From contig JAFYRB010000102.1 in assembly GCA_017559615.1 (NCBI GenBank), positions 1-48,127 on the forward strand: a DNA stretch of 48,127 nt. Reading direction: 5' to 3'. Of the stretch, positions 1 through 8,076 are shown one piece after another. The notes under the pieces are model-generated. The model was not told where the DNA came from. It ran no database searches and saw only the letters and a program-made list of their open reading frames with translations. The translations under genes were made by a program, and so were the position numbers. The DNA is from Alistipes sp. Its GTDB lineage: Bacteria > Bacteroidota > Bacteroidia > Bacteroidales > Rikenellaceae. Position 1 is the first letter of the stretch. Each line of letters starts with the position of its first letter.

Positions 1-131
1 TGTTGGGGAGTGGAGGAATACAGTATTAAAGTTCCCCTATTGGTTAATAAATGGGTTGTGATTTATTTGAGCGTAAACACATTATTTACAGTGTAATAAC
101 TAATAAATATATGCATTCCCAGGGGGCGTTG

Positions 132-992
132 TTATCTATACCTGAGATTGCTATCAAGAAGCGTTTTCCATTCAAGTTCTTTGCTTCCTTTTTTGAACCG
201 CAGCAGTGAACGCAATGCGTGCAAGTATATAGCGTCAAGCAGGTTTATATCGAAGATAATATCTTCGTTTAAGACGATATTAAGTTTTGTGGCGATACTT
301 CTAATATCGTCAGTATTGAGTCTTACTTCGAGTCGATGAAGTCGCTTAGGGTTGCCATAAAAGTCTAAAATATATTGCTTGTGAGACTCTGTTTTAATCT
401 CTTCTATTTTATCGTAACAAGCAAGCGTTTTGCCTTTATTCTTATTTCGTGCCGCTTTGGCCTGCTTAATGACGAGACCCTTCCCTCCATCTCGGTCAAG
501 ACTCATACCACAAGCCCTAAAAACATTTTTGAGCGTTTTTTTTCTATCTATTATTTGTTTCCCATTGAGTATGGTTTTGAGTTCGGGATTACGCATCATA
601 GTTCTTACACGATTCCCAATGTTATATCGATAATCTCGTGCTAAGTCCAAGTGTGTATAGTTGTTAAAAGGTAGGTCAAGAAGTTCGGGCAGTGATAATG
701 TTTCTACTAATAGAGGTTTATCATATAGCACATAATTGTCTATTCGAAACCAAATATATGGCTCTTTTCCATTTGCTCCATATCTATCAAAATACAAAGA
801 TGCAACTTTTGTCCCGTATAGCTTAACATTGAAATATTGGCTATGGCGTTCACCTTTTGTGCGATATAAAGAAAACTTGTCAAAATCTATACTTTCACTT
901 ACCTCTCTCATATATGCCAAGAAGTCATCTTCCGCTTTATAGCAGAGTGTCAGCGCATCAATAACGGTCGTTCCAGGTTTACATACACACAT
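132..992 (-). CDS. Rolling-circle-type replication initiation protein (Rep_trans-like)
   Basis: This 286-residue protein resembles Rep_trans-type replication initiators of plasmids and small integrated elements. Visible signs are a strand ending THLDLARDY (compare the RLDLAxD signature of the family), a later YDK motif within LACYDKIEEIK, and HRLEVRLN near the C-terminus, all in the order expected for such initiators. Such proteins nick a double-strand origin and start rolling-circle replication of the element. The gene faces away from the excisionase-like gene at 1260, and tRNA-Cys lies 0.7 kb to the right, so I read it as the edge of an integrated element that continues left of the window. 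It is less G+C-rich than the housekeeping genes further right, consistent with transfer. The family assignment is moderate; a filamentous-phage-type initiator is an alternative. Confidence 0.6.
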   Translation of the reverse strand: MCVCKPGTTVIDALTLCYKAEDDFLAYMREVSESIDFDKFSLYRTKGERHSQYFNVKLYGTKVASLYFDRYGANGKEPYIWFRIDNYVLYDKPLLVETLSLPELLDLPFNNYTHLDLARDYRYNIGNRVRTMMRNPELKTILNGKQIIDRKKTLKNVFRACGMSLDRDGGKGLVIKQAKAARNKNKGKTLACYDKIEEIKTESHKQYILDFYGNPKRLHRLEVRLNTDDIRSIATKLNIVLNEDIIFDINLLDAIYLHALRSLLRFKKGSKELEWKTLLDSNLRYR

Positions 993-1259
993 ACATAGTT
1001 AAGGGTTCGACTTCATTATTCTCCATTGGAGGGCACGCCATTGAAACTGTGCAAATCTTTTGGTTTTCTACTTCATAATATATTGTTTTTACCATAATAG
1101 TTAAGCGGGTTGTCTTATACCCGACATCAATAAATATGGTAAGTTTAGTAAAACAACTAAGAGATTGTATGTTGATTAAAAAATTATTTATGCAAAGCGA
1201 GAAAATCTCTTTACATTAACCTTGCGTATGGGTATATTCCAATAAAGAAATTAAACTTT

Positions 1260-1541
1260 ATGGAATTTTATGACTACAACAGAATTTGTGATGATGCAGT
1301 GATTAACACGATTACGGCAAAAGTGATTGAAGCCGTGGAAAAGAAGATGGAGAAATTAGCAGAGGAGCAAAGTTCGCCTTACATCTGCGGGATAGATGGT
1401 CTTGCTCGTTACTTAGATATTGGGGAAACAGTCGCCCAGGAGATTAAAAACAACAAAGAAATTCCCTACTCGCAACGAGGTCGAAAGATTTGGTTTGAGA
1501 AAAAAGAGGTGGACAAATTTATGCGACGATACAAGGCATAG
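1260..1541 (+). CDS. Small excisionase-like helix-turn-helix DNA-binding protein
   Basis: This 93-residue protein has an N-terminal helical part (to about residue 40, rich in Glu and Lys) and a C-terminal MerR/excisionase-like winged-helix part reading GIDGLARYLDIG, then AQEIKNNKEIPYSQRGRKIWF and KEVDKFM. That pattern (helix-turn-helix, then a Gly-Arg-Lys wing turn) is typical of DUF3853/helix-turn-helix_17 proteins of Bacteroidota mobile elements, which act as excision or transfer regulators. It sits between the Rep-like gene and tRNA-Cys, where an element's regulatory gene is expected. No integrase is present in the window. The start is the first in-frame ATG after an A-rich leader. An imperfect -7 box (TAACCTTG) lies at 1217-1224. 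The exact function is not proven. Confidence 0.6.
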   Translation: MEFYDYNRICDDAVINTITAKVIEAVEKKMEKLAEEQSSPYICGIDGLARYLDIGETVAQEIKNNKEIPYSQRGRKIWFEKKEVDKFMRRYKA

Positions 1542-1595
1542 ACTTGCTATATTGATGGTTTTTGCCTATTTTTGAGGTCTGAAATGCGTGCCACA

Positions 1596-1618
1596 TTAGG
1601 CGTAAATTTAGGCGTAAA
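1596..1618 (+). repeat. Tandem 11-mer TTAGGCGTAAA, two copies 12 bp apart
   Basis: The 11-mer TTAGGCGTAAA occurs at 1596-1606 and exactly again at 1608-1618. A spacing of about one helical turn puts both on the same DNA face, as in arm-type integrase or excisionase sites. They lie between the end of the excisionase-like gene and the tRNA-Cys terminator. A separate 10-mer, GAGGTCTGAA, occurs at 1574-1583 and again at 1661-1670 across the 3' end of the tRNA gene. Confidence 0.6.
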
Positions 1619-1624
1619 AAAAGT

Positions 1625-1658
1625 AAATCCCCTCCACACTGCTGTGTAGAAGGGATTT
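1625..1658 (-). terminator. Hairpin terminator after tRNA-Cys
   Basis: A 34-nt inverted repeat whose arms AAATCCC/GGGATTT and CACAC/GTGTG-type inner pairs fold into a long stem with two mismatches. On the minus strand it begins 3 nt after the tRNA 3' end and is followed by ACTTTTTTTACG, the expected U-rich tail. Confidence 0.75.
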
Positions 1659-1661
1659 TAG

Positions 1662-1733
1662 AGGTCTGAAGCGGATTCGAACCGCTGTAGACGGTTTTGC
1701 AGACCGTTGGTTAAGCCACTCGCCCATCAGACC
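1662..1733 (-). tRNA. tRNA-Cys (anticodon GCA)
   Basis: On the minus strand the 72-nt gene begins GGTCTGA and ends TCAGACC followed by discriminator T, giving a perfect 7-bp acceptor stem. The anticodon arm is ACGGT-CTGCAAA-ACCGT with GCA in the loop, and the T arm carries GGTTCGAATCC. No CCA is encoded. The discriminator U is the identity base expected for cysteine tRNA. The neighbouring Rep and excisionase-like genes on the 3' side fit the common use of tRNA 3' ends as integration targets. Confidence 0.95.
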
Positions 1734-1770
1734 ATTCCGAAATAACAAATCACTTTGTCATTACAGAGTG

Positions 1771-1800
1771 CAAAGATAGAAACATTTTTCCAATCTGCAA
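1771..1800 (-). promoter_or_regulatory. Promoter for tRNA-Cys
   Basis: Read on the minus strand, TTG (1800-1798), 19 bp, then TATCTTTG (1778-1771): an exact match to the Bacteroidota TTG-N19-TAnnTTTG promoter. The tRNA 5' end lies 38 bp downstream. Confidence 0.7.
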
Positions 1801-2037
1801 AATATTTAGCACGTTTTTTACAAATTATATGTTCTAACCCGCAAAAAATGGTATTAACGTGGTAAGGTGGGTGATATGATTATTAGAATTTTAGTGTGGA
1901 TACGTTTGCTTTTAGAATAATTATTCGTATATTCGTAGTAGCATTACGCAATATGCAGTGTTTATAGATGGCATTTAGGGCAACGTTTGCTTATCTGCCT
2001 GGCTTGAAACCTAATGTATAATATAAACTTTAAAACT
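1801..2037. other. Non-coding leader region before the DUF975 gene
   Basis: AT-rich and without a credible gene. It holds one exact plus-strand -7 box, TACGTTTG at 1901-1908, without a clear -33 element; this would give a leader of about 120 nt for the gene at 2038. I see no riboswitch-like fold or other repeat. Confidence 0.4.
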
Positions 2038-2661
2038 ATGAAAACAAATTCTGAATTGAGACAAGATGCCAAGATGGCAATGTCGGGCAATTGGGGTGCG
2101 GGTATTGCTGTCAGCCTCGTGGGAGGATTGTTGATGTCTCTTATCGCGGTGTTACAGGGAGCGTTTGGTGAGGGCTCTGTTGTTGGAAACCTACTATATA
2201 GTGTAGCCTACATCTTCGCCGGTATTCCAATTAGTTATGGTATCTACTATGCCTATTTGAGATTCTGCCGCGAGGGGTCGCTCCAGGTAGCAAACATCTT
2301 TGGTATGTTCAATGATAGGTACTACATTAAGTCGGTGACTCTTGGTCTGCTTGTATCTATATATACAGTATTGTGGACACTGTTGCTCATCGTGCCAGGT
2401 ATCATCAAGAGCTTCTCTTACTTCTTGGCGCCTTTCATCCTCTTCGACAATCCTGAGTTGTCGGCAGAGGAGGCTATATGTCGCAGTATGAAGATGATGC
2501 AGGGTCATAAGATGCGCCTCTTCCTCATCACTCTTGGCTTTGCAGGTCTCGCAATATTGTCGGCACTCTTACTCTTTATCCCAATGTTGTGGCTTGTGCC
2601 ATTCTACCAGACTGTATTCGCAAAGTTTTATCAGGATGTGAAGGCTGAGACGGCTTTCTAA
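2038..2661 (+). CDS. DUF975 family integral membrane protein
   Basis: The 207-residue protein starts MKTNSELRQDAKMAMSGNWG, the short amphipathic N-terminus typical of DUF975 proteins (usually NxxLRxxA followed by GNWG). After it come four to five hydrophobic segments, at roughly residues 21-40, 50-70, 100-130 and 160-190, with the family-like stretch PGIIKSFSYFLAPFILFDNP and then EEAICRSMKMMQGHKMRLF. An in-frame ATG 24 nt upstream exists, but the second ATG is preferred because the family signature starts there and an A-rich tract (TTTAAAACT) precedes it. The molecular role of DUF975 is unknown. The gene is monocistronic and ends in a shared terminator with rpoN. Confidence 0.8.
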   Translation: MKTNSELRQDAKMAMSGNWGAGIAVSLVGGLLMSLIAVLQGAFGEGSVVGNLLYSVAYIFAGIPISYGIYYAYLRFCREGSLQVANIFGMFNDRYYIKSVTLGLLVSIYTVLWTLLLIVPGIIKSFSYFLAPFILFDNPELSAEEAICRSMKMMQGHKMRLFLITLGFAGLAILSALLLFIPMLWLVPFYQTVFAKFYQDVKAETAF

Positions 2662-2684
2662 TCCATAATGAAAAGTGCAAAACG

Positions 2685-2713
2685 AAGGGTTGCCCGCATA
2701 TCGGACAACCCTT
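2685..2713. terminator. Bidirectional terminator between the DUF975 gene and rpoN
   Basis: AAGGGTTG pairs with CAACCCTT around a 13-nt loop. It sits between convergent genes; the minus-strand tail CGTTTTGC and the plus-strand tail TGTTATG are both moderately T-rich, so it can serve both. Confidence 0.7.
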
Positions 2714-2732
2714 TGTTATGTTATTGAGGTAT

Positions 2733-4160
2733 TTATATCTGCTTTCGCATTCGTGCGACGGGGATATCCAGCATCTCACGATATTTCGCAACCGTACGGC
2801 GGGCAATCTTATACCCCTTTTCGTTGAGGATATCCATCAAGTTTTCATCCGTCAGCGGATGGCGTTTATCCTCATTATCAATACATTCCGCAAGTATAGT
2901 CTTTATCTCGTGACTCGAGACCTCCTCGCCAGATGTGGTCTGCATACCCTCCGAGAAGAGCGACTTCAACAGAATGATACCAAAGTGCGTTTGGATATAC
3001 TTACTATTCACCACGCGCGATATTGTCGACACATCGAGGTCGGTGCGATCAGCAATATCCTTCAAAATCATCGGTTTCAGCTTACTCTTATCACCATCCT
3101 GAAAGTACTCGCGCTGGAAATCGAGGATGGTCTGCATCGTGCGCATCAGCGTATCGTGGCGCTGCTTAATCGCCGATATAAACCACTTCGCAGAGTCTAT
3201 CTTCGACTTTACGAACTGCACAGCCTCCCTATCCTCCGCCTTTATCGTGCCATCGGGAGCCACCATATCGCGCATCATATCGCGGTAGCGGCGTGAGATT
3301 CTGACCTCGGGAACACCAGACGTATTCATCATCAGGCGCATCTGACCATCGCTATTATCGAGCAGAAAGTCGGGCGTTATGTATGGCGTAGCATCCACCC
3401 CGTCCTCGCTGTACATATTTCCAGGCTTTGGCGAGAGGCTACGTATGTACTCTATCGTCTCACGAAAATCCTCCTCGCTGATATCCAGACGTTGCATAAG
3501 ACGCTCGTAGTGTTTCTTGGCAAAGGCCTCGAAGTGCGAGCTTATAATCTTATGCGCAAGGAGTTTATGTGGTGTATCAAGATGCTGGCGATTCATCTGC
3601 AGCAGCAAGCACTCCTGCAAGGTTCGCGCTCCTATTCCTGCGGGCTCAAGCTCCTGCACGATGCCGAGAATACGCTCCACCTCCTCTGCCGAGACATCCA
3701 TACCTCGCGTAAAGGCAAGGTCGTCGCTCAACGAGTTGATATCCCTACGCAGGTAGCCATCATCATCAATGCTTCCCACGATATATATCGCCACTATAAG
3801 TTCCTCCTCGCTGAGCGAACGGAAGCGTAGTTGCTCCACGAGATACTCACCGAGCGAGTGACCATCCGAGATATATACAGGGCGCTGCTTATCATCCTTC
3901 GAGAAGTTATTCACACGCGCCTTATAAGCTGGTGTATCATCCTCCTTGCCGATATACTCCTCCACAGATATCTTCTCTGGAGCCTCATCGCCTTCGCTTT
4001 TAGCATCCACATCCTCCTCCAACACGATATTCTCCTCTATCTCACGTTTGATACGCTCCTCAAGGAGCATAGTAGGTAGCTCCAGCAGCTTTATCATCTG
4101 TATTTGCTGTGGAGATATCTTCGTTTGAAGCGAGATTGTCTGTTGGAGTCTGTGTGCCAT
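2733..4160 (-). CDS. rpoN: RNA polymerase sigma-54 factor
   Basis: The 475-residue protein has the three parts of sigma-54. Region I is the Gln/Leu-rich N-terminus (LQQTISLQTKISPQQIQMIKLL), which contacts activators and the -12 element. An acidic linker follows (EEDVDAKSEGDEAPEK, residues about 50-65), then the core-binding domain. The C-terminus carries the helix-turn-helix (DLDVSTISRVVNSKYIQT) and the RpoN box ARRTVAKYRE, which reads the -24 GG element. Length is normal for the family. No bacterial enhancer-binding activator is encoded nearby. The gene lies only 22 nt downstream of the asnS terminator and I find no exact -7 box between them, so read-through from asnS or a promoter inside asnS is likely. 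Confidence 0.97.
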   Translation of the reverse strand: MAHRLQQTISLQTKISPQQIQMIKLLELPTMLLEERIKREIEENIVLEEDVDAKSEGDEAPEKISVEEYIGKEDDTPAYKARVNNFSKDDKQRPVYISDGHSLGEYLVEQLRFRSLSEEELIVAIYIVGSIDDDGYLRRDINSLSDDLAFTRGMDVSAEEVERILGIVQELEPAGIGARTLQECLLLQMNRQHLDTPHKLLAHKIISSHFEAFAKKHYERLMQRLDISEEDFRETIEYIRSLSPKPGNMYSEDGVDATPYITPDFLLDNSDGQMRLMMNTSGVPEVRISRRYRDMMRDMVAPDGTIKAEDREAVQFVKSKIDSAKWFISAIKQRHDTLMRTMQTILDFQREYFQDGDKSKLKPMILKDIADRTDLDVSTISRVVNSKYIQTHFGIILLKSLFSEGMQTTSGEEVSSHEIKTILAECIDNEDKRHPLTDENLMDILNEKGYKIARRTVAKYREMLDIPVARMRKQI

Positions 4161-4181
4161 ATCAAAGTGTTGTTGTTAAAA

Positions 4182-4215
4182 AATAAACGGTCGACCTTGT
4201 GGTCGGCCGTTTATT
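4182..4215 (-). terminator. Terminator after asnS, directly before rpoN
   Basis: A 15-bp stem with one T-G pair (AATAAACGGTCGACC against GGTCGGCCGTTTATT) and loop TTGT, followed on the minus strand by a T run. It lies 12 nt after the asnS stop and 22 nt before the rpoN start codon. Confidence 0.85.
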
Positions 4216-4227
4216 AGGCTTTATGGC

Positions 4228-5616
4228 TTAGAACTCTGCGTTCTTTGGTGTACGTGGGAATGGGATTACATCGCGAATATTACCCATACCTGTCACGAAC
4301 AAGAGCAAGCGCTCAAAGCCAAGACCGAAACCTGAGTGTGGCGCCGAACCCCAACGACGTGTGTCGAGATACCACCACAGCTCCTTACGGCTCATACCTA
4401 ACTCATCCACTCTTGCACAAAGCTTGCCAAAGTCTGCCTCACGCTCCGAACCACCGATAATTTCACCAATCTGTGGGAACAAAACGTCCATCGCGCGAAC
4501 AGTCTTGCCATCCTCATTCTGCTTCATATAGAATGCCTTAATCTCCTTTGGATAGTTGATAAGGATTACAGGGCGCTTGAAATGCTCCTCAACGAGGTAG
4601 CGCTCGTGCTCCGACTGAAGGTCACAACCCCACTCGCAAGGGAACTCGAACTTCTTGCCCGAAGCCTTCAAAATCTCGATACCATCAGTATAGTCGAGGC
4701 GTACGAAGTCGTTGTCGAGAACGAACTGAAGACGCTCCAACAAGCCCTTATCCCACATCTTATTCATAAACTCGAGATCCTCGCGGCAGTTCTCCATTGC
4801 ATAGCGAATGAGATACTTCAAGAAATCCTCGGCCAAATCCATATCATCCTGAAGCTCGTAGAATGCCATCTCTGGCTCAATCATCCAGAACTCTGCCAAG
4901 TGGCGTGGAGTGTTCGAGTTCTCGGCGCGGAATGTAGGGCCGAAGGTATAAATCTGTCCCAATGCCAACGCACCAAGCTCACCCTCCAACTGACCAGATA
5001 CAGTAAGGCTACAAGGCTTACCGAAGAAGTCCTGTGAGTAGTCTACAGCGCCCTCCTCTGTACGTGGAGGATTGCTCATATCGAGAGTCGACACGTTGAA
5101 CATCGCACCAGCACCCTCACAATCCGAAGCCGTAATAAGTGGAGTGTGGAGGTAGTAGAAACCTCTATCGTTGAAGTACTTGTGGATAGCGAACGCCATA
5201 GCGTGGCGAATACGCAACACAGCACCGAAGGTATTTGTACGAGGACGGAGATATGCGATATCGCGCAAGAACTCCAACGAGTGGCCCTTCTTCTGAAGAG
5301 GATATGTCTCTGGATCTGCGGTACCATAAATCTCAATCTTCTCGGCCTGTACCTCAACGCCCTGACCAGCGCCAAGCGATGCAACGAGCTTACCATCTAC
5401 ACGAAGACAAGCACCTGTGGTAACACCCTTCAATTCAGCCTCGTCAATCTTTGCGAGGTCTACAACAACCTGAATGTTTGCAACTGATGAGCCATCGTTG
5501 AGCGCGATGAATGCAACGTTCTTGTTGCCACGCTTTGTACGTACCCATCCCTTGACAGTAACATCTCTGCCGTCGCCCTCCATCTTGAGCATCTCGGCAA
5601 TTCTAACAAGTTTCAT
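4228..5616 (-). CDS. asnS: Asparagine-tRNA ligase
   Basis: The 462-residue class IIb aminoacyl-tRNA synthetase charges tRNA-Asn with asparagine. An N-terminal OB-fold anticodon-binding domain ([25 protein letters not shown], residues about 19-45) is followed by the class II catalytic core. Motif 2 is seen as [26 protein letters not shown] and motif 3 as [29 protein letters not shown] at the C-terminus. The choice of AsnRS over AspRS rests on the short length without the bacterial AspRS GAD insertion and on the [10 protein letters not shown] motif. The start [10 protein letters not shown] is the only upstream ATG. A -7 box lies 58 bp upstream. rpoN follows after a strong terminator. Confidence 0.97.
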   Translation of the reverse strand: MKLVRIAEMLKMEGDGRDVTVKGWVRTKRGNKNVAFIALNDGSSVANIQVVVDLAKIDEAELKGVTTGACLRVDGKLVASLGAGQGVEVQAEKIEIYGTADPETYPLQKKGHSLEFLRDIAYLRPRTNTFGAVLRIRHAMAFAIHKYFNDRGFYYLHTPLITASDCEGAGAMFNVSTLDMSNPPRTEEGAVDYSQDFFGKPCSLTVSGQLEGELGALALGQIYTFGPTFRAENSNTPRHLAEFWMIEPEMAFYELQDDMDLAEDFLKYLIRYAMENCREDLEFMNKMWDKGLLERLQFVLDNDFVRLDYTDGIEILKASGKKFEFPCEWGCDLQSEHERYLVEEHFKRPVILINYPKEIKAFYMKQNEDGKTVRAMDVLFPQIGEIIGGSEREADFGKLCARVDELGMSRKELWWYLDTRRWGSAPHSGFGLGFERLLLFVTGMGNIRDVIPFPRTPKNAEF

Positions 5617-5673
5617 AAGTGTATATTATTTATTTCATTCGTTTCGTTAGTCGGATAACGCCATAATAGGCTA

Positions 5674-5681
5674 CAAAATTA
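5674..5681 (-). promoter_or_regulatory. -7 box for asnS
   Basis: TAATTTTG on the minus strand, an exact TAnnTTTG match 58 bp before the asnS start. No TTG at the expected -33 distance, so this is weaker than the other promoters listed. Confidence 0.5.
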
Positions 5682-5700
5682 CTAATTTTTTTATAAATGA

Positions 5701-5730
5701 TTGCTGTCTTGCCACTTTTTTATACCTTTG
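5701..5730 (+). promoter_or_regulatory. Promoter for the secreted GH2-like gene
   Basis: TTG at 5701-5703, 19 bp, then TACCTTTG at 5723-5730. The start codon follows 26 bp later. It is arranged back to back with the asnS -7 box across an AT-rich spacer. Confidence 0.75.
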
Positions 5731-5756
5731 TGATATAGAAAGAGAGAATTAACACT

Positions 5757-7091
5757 ATGAAAAAGAGCATATATCTACCATTTTTGGTCGTTGCGCTGAT
5801 GGTTGCAGTGGTTGACGCAGCATTTGCGCAGGCACGTATTGCCCGCACCGAGTTCCTCTGTTACGACAAACGCGAGGATGCCAAGCGCGACATCCGCACA
5901 CAGATTGACAAGTATATCGCCATAGCTCCTACGTTGCAGTTCCAGAGCGATGAGGGTGGCGTACGTGCGGTCTACGAGCAAGTCATCACCGTTCCCGCAT
6001 CGTGGAACGACTACAACGCCTACCTCCATATGGAGAGCGTCGGCAATGACTACACAATCTTCGTTAACGGCCGACAGATTTCGCGTCCTATCGACAAGCA
6101 CACCCCTTCGGAGTTGTTCATCTCGCCATATCTCGACCAGGGCGATAACACCGTAGCTATCGTTGTTGTTGCCGAGCCATATATGTCGACTATTGCCGAG
6201 GATATCGCCACGTCGCCACGCACGCAGTTCTCCAACTGCTACATCTTTGCGCAGCGTAAGTTGGGCATCTACGATGTTAACATCCGCCTACTCCCCGACT
6301 CGTTGAATCGCTTTGCACAGCTACACCTCGACGTTGAGGTTGATAACTCATTCTCGACGGACGAGACTATCGAGGTGGGTTACGACATCTATGCACCTGA
6401 TGGTAAGCTGATTGATTATAGCGTTAATGACCTCGCTATGACAGGTTTCTCGCGCGACACAATGCGCTTCAGACCTTGGGTTTACCACTCTAACCCTAAT
6501 CGCTGGAGTCCCGCAAACCCTAAACTCTATGACCTAATGCTCTACACCAAGCGCAATGGTATTCTTTGGGAGTATATGCCTTTCAAGGTGGGCTTCGCGG
6601 AGTATGGCTATAACGATAAGGGCGAGATTACCGCCTTTGGTCAGCCACTCCAACTTAAGGAGTCGCGATACAACGCTGCGGCAGATAGAGCTACCACCGA
6701 GAAGGAGATTAAAGCCTTGAAGGCCAAAGGCATAAACTGCCTATCGCCAACCTATCCACAGCCACAATGGTTCTACGACATCTGCGATAAGGTTGGTATC
6801 TACGTTATCGACTGCGCAGCAATCTCCTCGCCTACGGGGGCCGATGACCGCACCATCGCTGGCACTTCGGCTAATGCTCCTTGGCTCTTGGAGGATTACC
6901 TTATGCGCGTTGAGACGATGTACCGCCGCGCTCAAAACCACGCCTGCATCATCGCCTTCCGACTCGCCAACGCCCCATCGGGCAATGGATATAACCTCTA
7001 CAAAGCCTATGAACTTTTGAAGTCGTTTGGCGACACCCGAGCTATCATCTATGATGGTGCCGAAGGTGAGTGGAACACAGATATCGAATAA
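5757..7091 (+). CDS. Secreted, truncated beta-galactosidase-like (GH2) protein, probable pseudoenzyme
   Basis: The 444-residue protein opens with a signal peptide (about residues 1-25, cleavage near AFAQA). A GH2-type sugar-binding jelly roll (about 70-180, with YTIFVNGRQIS) and an immunoglobulin-like domain (about 185-280, with NRWSPANPKLYDL) follow, then the start of a TIM barrel. The barrel motif that reads HPS-II-W-L-GNE in LacZ-type enzymes reads HACIIAFRLANAPSGNGYN at about 396-413, with Ala406 where the acid/base Glu belongs. The protein stops at IIYDGAEGEWNTDIE, the YEG motif, before the region that would hold the nucleophile. Full GH2 enzymes are about 600-1000 residues. The stop is followed at once by a terminator, so this is a settled short gene, not an obvious recent frameshift. 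Possible role: a periplasmic or surface glycan-binding protein. Confidence 0.75.
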   Translation: MKKSIYLPFLVVALMVAVVDAAFAQARIARTEFLCYDKREDAKRDIRTQIDKYIAIAPTLQFQSDEGGVRAVYEQVITVPASWNDYNAYLHMESVGNDYTIFVNGRQISRPIDKHTPSELFISPYLDQGDNTVAIVVVAEPYMSTIAEDIATSPRTQFSNCYIFAQRKLGIYDVNIRLLPDSLNRFAQLHLDVEVDNSFSTDETIEVGYDIYAPDGKLIDYSVNDLAMTGFSRDTMRFRPWVYHSNPNRWSPANPKLYDLMLYTKRNGILWEYMPFKVGFAEYGYNDKGEITAFGQPLQLKESRYNAAADRATTEKEIKALKAKGINCLSPTYPQPQWFYDICDKVGIYVIDCAAISSPTGADDRTIAGTSANAPWLLEDYLMRVETMYRRAQNHACIIAFRLANAPSGNGYNLYKAYELLKSFGDTRAIIYDGAEGEWNTDIE

Positions 7092-7097
7092 ACAATG

Positions 7098-7121
7098 AGG
7101 GTGCCCCAAACGGGACACCCT
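7098..7121. terminator. Terminator between the GH2-like gene and rlmH
   Basis: AGGGTG-CCC and GGG-CACCCT arms with one mismatch and loop AAAC, followed by TTATTATT on the plus strand. It lies between convergent genes and may also stop rlmH transcripts, though the minus-strand tail is less T-rich. Confidence 0.75.
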
Positions 7122-7188
7122 TTATTATTCGTAAATGAGCATTTTGAGAGTGAGTGCAACGCCAAAGTGGCCGTGTTATGCAACTTCT

Positions 7189-7662
7189 CTACTCGTGATG
7201 ATATGGTTCGTTCTTAAGGATTGTAAACGCACGATAAAGCTGCTCGGTAAATATCGCTCTTACAAGCTGATGCGAGTATGTCATCTTCGAGAGCGAGAGC
7301 TTGCTATTAGCTCTCTGATACACAGCTTCCGAGAATCCATACGGCCCACCAATGATATATACCAGACGCTTCACGCCCGACGACATACGGCGTTGCATAA
7401 GCTCCGCAAACTCAATAGAGCGCAACTCCGCACCGTGCTCATCGAGCAGCGCCACGTGGTCCGAATCGTTTATAAGACGTAGTATCGCCTCACCCTCCAG
7501 ACGCTTCTGCTCCGCCTCCGAGAGTTTTCGCGTGTTACGCACATCGGCAATCGTGGTGATAGCAAAACGCACATAGTGATTGATGCGCTTGGTGTACATC
7601 GTTACCAACGCCTCAACCTCCTTCATATCGGTTTTACCTACGACAATAAGCTCTACATTCAT
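7189..7662 (-). CDS. rlmH: 23S rRNA (pseudouridine1915-N3)-methyltransferase
   Basis: The 157-residue SPOUT methyltransferase modifies pseudouridine 1915 in helix 69 of 23S rRNA, using S-adenosylmethionine. Family landmarks are the start MNVELIVVGKTD, the central LLDEHGAELRSIEFAELMQ, the knot segment LVYIIGGPYGFSE and the C-terminal LSLSKMTYSHQLVRAIFTEQLYRAFTILKNEPYHHE. The frame is open for 43 more codons upstream, but that stretch overlaps the SUI1 gene and does not look like the family, so ATG at 7662 is the start. It lies 13 nt after the SUI1-family gene and is very likely co-transcribed with it. Confidence 0.96.
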   Translation of the reverse strand: MNVELIVVGKTDMKEVEALVTMYTKRINHYVRFAITTIADVRNTRKLSEAEQKRLEGEAILRLINDSDHVALLDEHGAELRSIEFAELMQRRMSSGVKRLVYIIGGPYGFSEAVYQRANSKLSLSKMTYSHQLVRAIFTEQLYRAFTILKNEPYHHE

Positions 7663-7675
7663 ACTCTTCGTCGCT

Positions 7676-8014
7676 TTATCCTCCCGCCTTTTTGCACTTA
7701 TATCCCGCCTTCGCGAGCAACTCGAGGACTCTGTCGCGGTGGTCACCCTGGATGATAATCTCACCATCCTTCGCCGTACCTCCCACGCCACAGCTCTTCT
7801 TCAACTCCTTACCCAGCTGCGACAAATCCTCCTCCGAGCCTACGAAGCCACGCACCACCGTAGCCACACGACCACCCTTGAGTCTATCGAGCCATATCTT
7901 AAGGTTCTGCTTCTCAGGCGCAAGTGTTGCCACCTCGGCCTCACCCTCGGTTGTATAGTTAAAGTCGGGGTTTGTCGAGAATACCACACCCAGACGCTCT
8001 TTCCAATCTGACAT
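7676..8014 (-). CDS. SUI1/YciH-family translation initiation factor
   Basis: The 112-residue protein belongs to the SUI1/eIF1 family. The N-terminus (MSDWKERLGVVFSTNPDF) matches the Bacteroidota version; the SUI1 fold covers about residues 35-110 with RLKGGRVATVVRGFVGSEEDLSQLGKELKKSCGVGGTAKDGEIIIQGDHRD, which includes the conserved CGVGGTxKDGEIxIQGDHR core. In bacteria these small proteins bind the 30S subunit and are thought to tune start-codon choice, but are not essential in E. coli (YciH). It heads a two-gene unit with rlmH, both acting on the ribosome. A -7 box lies 30 bp upstream. Confidence 0.93.
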   Translation of the reverse strand: MSDWKERLGVVFSTNPDFNYTTEGEAEVATLAPEKQNLKIWLDRLKGGRVATVVRGFVGSEEDLSQLGKELKKSCGVGGTAKDGEIIIQGDHRDRVLELLAKAGYKCKKAGG

Positions 8015-8043
8015 ATCGTTTTAAATTTTGGCTATAAGTTCCA

Positions 8044-8051
8044 CAAAGTTA
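8044..8051 (-). promoter_or_regulatory. -7 box for the SUI1-rlmH unit
   Basis: TAACTTTG on the minus strand, an exact consensus match 30 bp before the SUI1 start codon. No clear -33 element. Confidence 0.5.
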
Positions 8052-8076
8052 CGAAAAATTTTTATAACTTTACCCT

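Noticed and set aside
1574..1583. GAGGTCTGAA as the attachment-site copy matching the tRNA 3' end
   Set aside because: It is only 10 bp and lies between the tRNA and the element genes; the true distal copy would be expected beyond the far end of the element, left of the window.
7663..7791. 43-codon N-terminal extension of RlmH
   Set aside because: It is the overlap with the SUI1 gene in another frame; RlmH proteins begin at the chosen Met.
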